The position numbers were made by a program, and so were the translations under genes. A stretch of 64,000 nucleotides of DNA, taken from positions 519,965 through 583,964 of the forward strand of contig NZ_CP024769.1 in assembly GCF_011395035.1 (NCBI RefSeq), read 5' to 3'. Source of the stretch: Pantoea cypripedii. Its GTDB lineage: Bacteria > Pseudomonadota > Gammaproteobacteria > Enterobacterales > Enterobacteriaceae. The notes beneath the pieces were generated by a model. It searched no databases and had not been told where the DNA came from. It saw only the letters and a program-made list of their open reading frames with translations. Below, piece by piece: positions 59,488 to 64,000 of the stretch; positions within the stretch are counted from its first letter, which is position 1, and each line of letters begins with the position of its first letter.

Positions 59488-60267
59488 TTAAAAACGCCAG
59501 GCGAGGAACAGGGCGTAGCTCAGCTGATCCTTCTGCTGGGTCAGGGGGCTGTCAGCTGCATCACCTTCCAGGCGCTGGGCCATCACACGCGCCCCCACCT
59601 GCCATGCGGCTGTCATGTCATAATCCATCCCCACTTCCCAGCCAATTTTTTCCAGCCCGGACCCGGCATCATAGCGGGCAAAACCGCTGCGGGAAGATTG
59701 CTGCGCCGAAACGCCATACTGGGTCTGCATATAATCGCTATTGGCCCAGCTCAGGCTCGGACCGGTAAACAAACGCAGATCTTCCCAGGGACGCCATGAC
59801 AGATTCGCGTAGGACGTCAGCCGAAACCCCTGCTGATTGCCGCCTATATCCTGGGTCAGGATCACCCCGGCGTTGAACAGGTCGTTGCGGTAAATAGCTG
59901 AAGTAAACGCGTGCGGCGAGCGTTTGATATCACCCATGCCGCGCAGGTAGTCATCATCTGACTCCTCGCGGGGGAAGAGGTCCAACCCTGCGCCAACAGA
60001 TAAAGTCCAGTGTTCGGTTCTGGCAAATTGCCAGCCCAGCGCGGTCAGAGTGTCGATACCACCGAGGAAAAAGGGTCCATAGTTCAGCCTTGCCACCGGC
60101 AGAAACCGGGTCTCATTGTGCTTCGACCCGGCGTATTTGGGTTGAACACTGACACCTGCGCCAAGCAAGCCGTTGAAGTTTTGATCGGATTGATCAGCAA
60201 AAACAGGTAATGCGACGGCGGAAAACAGCAATATCAGCGGAAGGGATTTCGCTGGAGTGAAACGCAT
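59488..60267 (-). CDS. MipA/OmpV-family outer-membrane protein
   Basis: 259 residues. Signal peptide MRFTPAKSLPLILLFSAVALPVFADQ (cut about 24), then GLLGAGVSVQPKYAGSKHNETRFLPVARLNYGPFFLG, a MipA/OmpV signature, and alternating beta strands up to the terminal LSYALFLAWRF ending in Phe. A beta-barrel of about 12 strands is expected. Relatives act as scaffold or porin-like proteins in the outer membrane. It lies 71 bp downstream of a histidine kinase/response regulator pair on the same strand, an arrangement often seen for this family, so it may be under their control. Confidence 0.87.
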   Translation of the reverse strand: MRFTPAKSLPLILLFSAVALPVFADQSDQNFNGLLGAGVSVQPKYAGSKHNETRFLPVARLNYGPFFLGGIDTLTALGWQFARTEHWTLSVGAGLDLFPREESDDDYLRGMGDIKRSPHAFTSAIYRNDLFNAGVILTQDIGGNQQGFRLTSYANLSWRPWEDLRLFTGPSLSWANSDYMQTQYGVSAQQSSRSGFARYDAGSGLEKIGWEVGMDYDMTAAWQVGARVMAQRLEGDAADSPLTQQKDQLSYALFLAWRF

Positions 60268-60338
60268 GTGACTTCTTCCTTATGGTGACGGTTGACCGCC
60301 AGCCATTACACCAGCCTCCTGTAACGCCTCTTTTTACC

Positions 60339-61613
60339 TCAGGTAAAGTTATGTAACAGCGGGATGCGTACCCTAAAGCTGGCTCCGCCGCCAGAACGGT
60401 TCTGTACGCTAACATCGCCGCCGTGATATTGGCTAATGGAGCGCACCAGCGCCAGGCCAAGCCCGGAGCCGTTGCCGGTTCGCGTCAGGCGATAAAAAGG
60501 TTCAAAAATACGCGCCATTTCCGATTCGGGGATCCCCGGACCTCGGTCGTTCACCGTGAGCAAAAAACCATGATCTGGCGTGCGCTTAAGCTTGACCGTC
60601 ACGTCTCGCCCCGCATAACGCAACGCGTTTTCAATCAGGTTACGCATCAGGCGACGCATCAGACGGGCATCGACCTGCGCCACAATGTGCTCGGCATGCA
60701 GCTCCACCTCAACGCTGGCGCATTCCTCAGCCGCCAGTGCCGTGATATCGGTGGCAAGTAACTCACCCACGATAACGTTATCCGCCATCTCCAGCCGACT
60801 CAGGGTGAGGATTTCCTCCACCAACGCGTCCAGTTCCCTGACGCTGCGTTGCAATTCATTGCTCGCCTGTGAATGTTCAGCACTGAGCAACGCCGACGCC
60901 ATCTGAATTCGCATCAGTGGTGAACGCAGTTCATGTGAAGCATTGGCCAGCATGCTTTTCTGTGACTGAACCAGGGCCTCGATTTGTGTCGCGGAACGAT
61001 TAAAACTGGCGGCCAGCTGGCCAACTTCATCGCGGCCCGTCACCTGCACCCGCGCCGCCAGGTTGCCTTTGCCCAGCGATTCCACACTATGTTGCAGTGA
61101 TTCCAGCCGCGCGGTGAGTCGACGAATCACCGGGAAAGAAATAACCACCACCGCTGTCGCCAGAGCCAGCAGCATCAGGATAAAGGTCCACGGACGTTCA
61201 ATGCGATCGACACTGAATTGAATCACCAGCAAGCGTTTATCCTGTAACTGCCAGACAAAGCGCGAGCTATACCAGTCATCAAAGAAACCGCCTGCCTTCG
61301 CCTGGTGCGGGAACGGGATCGCTGGCGAAAGCTGGCGACTTAGCAGCACACCATTAGCGGTAAACAACGCGAAACGGGCATTGGTTCGCTGCATCCAGCT
61401 ATCAATTGCCGCCGATTGCGCATCAACCGGGGCCGATGCGGAAGGCAGCGTTTGTTCTACCATGCCGCTAAAAGTGGCAAAGGCGTTGAGGTGGCGGTTT
61501 TCATCATCAGTCCACAACCACAGTACGATGGTGCAGAGCACCACCAGCGAAATAGCGCTGATCACCGCAAGGAAAATCTGCAAATGCATCGGAAGATCGG
61601 TGATGCGTTTCAT
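60339..61613 (-). CDS. Sensor histidine kinase
   Basis: 424 residues; ATG 61613 follows the regulator's stop by four bases. The earlier in-frame start at 61700 lies inside that gene. Two membrane helices (13-35, 141-163) flank a periplasmic sensor of about 105 residues. Then come HAMP (about 165-215) and the H-box ANASHELRSPLMRIQ with His227. The N, G1 and G2 boxes follow: LIENALRYAG, VNDRGPGIPESEMARIFEPF and GSGLGLALVRSISQYHGG. It is an EnvZ/CpxA-like class I kinase. The sensory domain has no recognised ligand-binding fold. Confidence 0.9.
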   Translation of the reverse strand: MKRITDLPMHLQIFLAVISAISLVVLCTIVLWLWTDDENRHLNAFATFSGMVEQTLPSASAPVDAQSAAIDSWMQRTNARFALFTANGVLLSRQLSPAIPFPHQAKAGGFFDDWYSSRFVWQLQDKRLLVIQFSVDRIERPWTFILMLLALATAVVVISFPVIRRLTARLESLQHSVESLGKGNLAARVQVTGRDEVGQLAASFNRSATQIEALVQSQKSMLANASHELRSPLMRIQMASALLSAEHSQASNELQRSVRELDALVEEILTLSRLEMADNVIVGELLATDITALAAEECASVEVELHAEHIVAQVDARLMRRLMRNLIENALRYAGRDVTVKLKRTPDHGFLLTVNDRGPGIPESEMARIFEPFYRLTRTGNGSGLGLALVRSISQYHGGDVSVQNRSGGGASFRVRIPLLHNFT

Positions 61614-61617
61614 GCGC

Positions 61618-62319
61618 TTAGCGATCCGTCTGAGCGGAAAACACGTAACCCACACCGCGTACCGTGATGATACGCTTCGGGCTACGGGGGTCGTCTTCAA
61701 TCACCTGACGGATACGCCCGATATGCACATCAATGGCCCGGTCAAAACTTTCATAACTTTCACCGCGTACCGTCTGCCAGATTTGTTCGCGATTCAGCAC
61801 GCGTCCAGCCTGGCGTGCCAGCGAAACCAGCAAATCGAATTGCAATGAGGTCAGCGCACAGGGCTGCTGATGCAGCGTTACCGTGCGCGCAGCAATATCA
61901 ATCTCCAGTTCACCAGAACGGATCAGACCGGTATCAATGGCTCGGGTGCCCGGCCGCATACGGCGCAGTACCGCGCGCATACGCGCCAGCAGCTCACGCG
62001 GCTCAAAAGGTTTTGGCAGGTAATCATCCGCGCCCACTTCCAGCCCAATAATGCGATCCGCAGGGTCGCCGCGCCCGGTGACCATAATGATGGCGGGATC
62101 GTCGTGGCTTTCGGCACGGATCTGCCGACACAGCGCCAGCCCGTCGGCATCCCCCAGCATCAGGTCCAGCAGTACCACATCAAAGCGGTGCAGCTTCATA
62201 CGGGCCTGAGCGTCAGTGGCACTGGCGCTATGCATCACATCAAATTCGTGTTGTGCCAGATAAGGCGCAATCATCTGCGCCAGGCGGATATCGTCCTCAA
62301 TCAGCAGTACAGAAGTCAT
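61618..62319 (-). CDS. OmpR/PhoB-family response regulator
   Basis: 233 residues from ATG 62319 (GGAAG upstream), eight codons shorter than the longest frame. The receiver has acidic residues IEDD (8-10), phospho-acceptor Asp52 in VVLLDLMLGDADG, the conserved Thr in MVTGRGD and Lys in YLPKPFEPREL. The C-terminal winged helix (LTSLQFDLLVSLARQAGRVLNREQIWQTVRGESYESFDRAIDVHIGRIRQVIEDDPRSPKRIITVRGVGYVFS) is complete. It is the partner of the kinase at 60339. The MipA-like gene downstream is a probable target. Confidence 0.93.
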   Translation of the reverse strand: MTSVLLIEDDIRLAQMIAPYLAQHEFDVMHSASATDAQARMKLHRFDVVLLDLMLGDADGLALCRQIRAESHDDPAIIMVTGRGDPADRIIGLEVGADDYLPKPFEPRELLARMRAVLRRMRPGTRAIDTGLIRSGELEIDIAARTVTLHQQPCALTSLQFDLLVSLARQAGRVLNREQIWQTVRGESYESFDRAIDVHIGRIRQVIEDDPRSPKRIITVRGVGYVFSAQTDR

Positions 62320-62406
62320 GACTTTTATCTTCCAAAACAATGATGACTAACAGACAGCTGCGTCGACGATTTAGTTTCGTCAACGTCGCAGGAGACGATC
62401 AGATGG

Positions 62407-63168
62407 TCAAAATCTCAGCTGCGACCGCTCATTATAAAAACGACGATACGCGAGATAGACCGCAATAATAGTGGACAGGCTGGCCGTGCCAATCAACATA
62501 AAAGTCACCATGATCTGGTATTTGATGGCTTTAACCGGATCAATACCGGCAAAGATTAATCCTGACATCATCCCCGGTAAACTCACCAGCCCGACGGTTT
62601 TCGCTGCATCTATCGTTGGAATCATTGAGGCACGAATACTGTCACGAATAAGCGTGCCTGATGCCAGTTTGATAGAAGCTCCCAGACTGAGCATTTCCTG
62701 AATTTTCTGACGATTATCCGCGAAACGCTGGTTGAGATTGCTGTAACACAGCCCCACCGCCACCATGGCATTCCCGGCAATCATCCCGGAAATCGGGATC
62801 ACCTGCATCGGCATAAATTCGATCGCGCCACTCAACACCAAAATGACCAATGTCAGCGTTGTGCCGCTGGTAATGGCGATAAACGAAATCAGGAAGGCAT
62901 GATCAATATTGCGGCTGCGTTTACGCGCATTGAGCGCGGCATTGACGCAGATAAACAACACCATCAGCACCGTAAGCCAGTCATTATTGATGTCGAAAAT
63001 CGACTTCAGCACATAGCCGACAATGATCAGCTGCACTATGGCGCGACACACGCTCCAGATGATGTCTTTGCCCAGTCCCAGCTTCTCTTTCTGGCTAATC
63101 AGCAACGCGATCATCACCAGAACCAACGCCAGTACCAGCGAGGTGTTAGTGATATTATGCTGGCTCAT
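62407..63168 (-). CDS. fetB: Iron export ABC transporter permease
   Basis: 253 residues, UPF0014/FetB family with about seven helices. SQHNITNTSLVLALVLVMIALLISQKEKLGLGKDIIWSVCRAIVQLIIVGYVLKSIF at the N-terminus and VIPISGMIAGNAMVAVGLCYSNLNQRF and TVGLVSLPGMMSGLIFAGIDPVKAIKYQIMV are family signatures. ATG 63168 with GAGAGGA upstream lies 14 bp inside fetA (the fetA stop is at 63155). With FetA it exports iron or protects against iron-peroxide stress in E. coli. The sequence shows no anomaly. Confidence 0.92.
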   Translation of the reverse strand: MSQHNITNTSLVLALVLVMIALLISQKEKLGLGKDIIWSVCRAIVQLIIVGYVLKSIFDINNDWLTVLMVLFICVNAALNARKRSRNIDHAFLISFIAITSGTTLTLVILVLSGAIEFMPMQVIPISGMIAGNAMVAVGLCYSNLNQRFADNRQKIQEMLSLGASIKLASGTLIRDSIRASMIPTIDAAKTVGLVSLPGMMSGLIFAGIDPVKAIKYQIMVTFMLIGTASLSTIIAVYLAYRRFYNERSQLRF

Positions 63169-63820
63169 GGTTTTTCCTCTCGGGAGTTTCCAGTTGCAGC
63201 ACCCGCTGCGCCTGGTGAATTTCCGCCGGGTCATGGCTGATCCACACCACGGCCACGCCATTGTCCTGGACAATCCCTTTGATCAGGTGATTAATCAGGG
63301 TCTTATTGTCTTCATCGAGCGCGCTGGTTACCTCATCGAGCAGCAGTACGTCCGGCAGAAACTGCAAATTACGCAACAAACCGACGCGCTGTTTTTCACC
63401 GCCGGAAAGCTGGTCGATTTTTTTATCCAGCATGTCAGCAGGCAAATTCACTTTGACTAAATCGGCCTCCAGTTTACTGCGCGTGGGTGTCTGCTGCCGG
63501 ATTTGCCACGGCAGCGCCAGGTTGTCGTAAACCGTGTGGCCAAACAGCACCGGGGTTTGAAAGCAGTAGGAAACCTGTTGCCGGTACTCTTCCGCCTTGA
63601 GTTGTGAAATGTCCTGGTTACGGAAAAGGAGATGTCCAGCAGTGGGATCCAGCAGTGAAGCCATAATTTTCAGCAACGTGCTTTTGCCACTGCCCGAGGG
63701 ACCGGTCAGTAATACAAAATCACCTGGGTTAAGCGTTAATGAGACCGGAGCCAATAACTCGCGGTCCTCCAGTGAGAACGTCACCCCTTGCACATCCAGC
63801 AAAGGAAAATCGGCGGCCAT
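63155..63820 (-). CDS. fetA: Iron export ABC transporter ATPase
   Basis: 221 residues from ATG 63820. That start gives an N-terminus aligned with E. coli FetA as I recall it (short Met-Ala-Ala-Asp lead, then PLLDVQGV); ATG 63826 is an alternative. Walker A GPSGSGKST (about 39), Q-loop QQVSYCFQTPVLFGHTVYDNLALPWQIR, signature LSGGEKQR and Walker B DVLLLDEVTSALDED are intact. It overlaps fetB by 14 bp. Confidence 0.92.
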   Translation of the reverse strand: MAADFPLLDVQGVTFSLEDRELLAPVSLTLNPGDFVLLTGPSGSGKSTLLKIMASLLDPTAGHLLFRNQDISQLKAEEYRQQVSYCFQTPVLFGHTVYDNLALPWQIRQQTPTRSKLEADLVKVNLPADMLDKKIDQLSGGEKQRVGLLRNLQFLPDVLLLDEVTSALDEDNKTLINHLIKGIVQDNGVAVVWISHDPAEIHQAQRVLQLETPERKNHEPA

Positions 63821-63907
63821 ATTCATCCATCCACAAAAATGAGCAATTGCGTTAACGGGCCGCATTGCGGCCCTGCGCATGTTAGCAGAATTGTGAAGCC
63901 TCTGAGT

Positions 63908-64000
63908 TTAGGGTTCAGGGCCGTATTGCAGTAAAAGCATGCGATCGCGGCGGTAAACCAGATCGGCGGGAGGGATATCGGTTGGCGTGGCCTCACCACG
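63908..64000 (-). CDS. Partial gene, C-terminal 30 residues (cut by window edge)
   Basis: The minus strand is open from the window edge to a TAA stop at 63908-63910 and reads ...PTDIPPADLVYRRDRMLLLQ followed by YGPEP. Codon use is like the neighbouring core genes, so it is probably the 3' end of a real gene upstream of fetA on the same strand. Too short to identify. Confidence 0.5.
   Translation of the reverse strand, partial: RGEATPTDIPPADLVYRRDRMLLLQYGPEP

Overview
The window looks like chromosomal DNA from a plant- or insect-associated member of the Enterobacterales. Erwiniaceae, and Pantoea in particular, is my best guess. This is inferred from gene content: a FhuE-type receptor, the iron exporter FetAB, an H-NS family protein and a treZ-treY-glgX trehalose operon. 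High-GC core-like DNA alternates with AT-rich accessory patches, and small GTAGCGGCGCGAT-type REPIN elements lie between genes. I saw no rRNA, tRNA, CRISPR array, phage or insertion sequence.

Layout. 1-459: AT-rich N-terminus of an unknown protein with two PPxY motifs. 748-1662: esterase. 1.9-11.1 kb: a tight operon with a complete peptide-type ABC transporter, a flavin-dependent monooxygenase, a fused AhpD-like protein, an M20 amidohydrolase and a glyoxalase-fold protein. 11.1-15.2 kb: a second, sulfonate/nitrate-type ABC transporter (ATPase on the opposite strand) and a cysteine-synthase-like enzyme. Together these suggest scavenging and processing of sulfur- or amide-containing organics. 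15.4-20.0 kb: SRPBCC protein, then an unusual three-gene envelope module (OmpA-like lipoprotein, multi-pass membrane protein, VWA-like secreted protein). 20.0-33.1 kb: fhuE, LysR with a royal-jelly-family protein and a CitMHS transporter, H-NS paralogue, secreted M60 metallopeptidase, LysR/DJ-1 pair, and a Fur-box-controlled catecholate-type receptor.

33.2-36.2 kb: AT-rich LuxR-type regulator beside a coupled PLP decarboxylase-GNAT acetyltransferase operon. This is the best candidate for an undescribed small-molecule or signal system. 36.5-39.8 kb: LacI regulator with tandem operators facing an inosose-dehydratase-like/dehydrogenase operon. 39.8-43.3 kb: epoxide-hydrolase-like gene and TetR, each with a matching operator, then a DMT exporter and an RpiR regulator. 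43.7-47.0 kb: a third siderophore receptor overlapping a periplasmic binding protein gene. 47.1-53.5 kb: treZ-treY-glgX, making trehalose from maltodextrin/glycogen. 53.5-58.2 kb: LysR/SDR pair, then an SDR-cupin operon divergent from an MFS transporter across repeated CTGACATGTCAG palindromes. 58.2-59.2 kb: AT-rich cassette of small unknown genes. 59.5-62.3 kb: two-component system and MipA-like outer-membrane protein. 62.4-63.8 kb: fetAB. The window ends in the 3' end of an unknown gene.

All identifications come from reading sequence motifs and from memory of the families. No database search was run.
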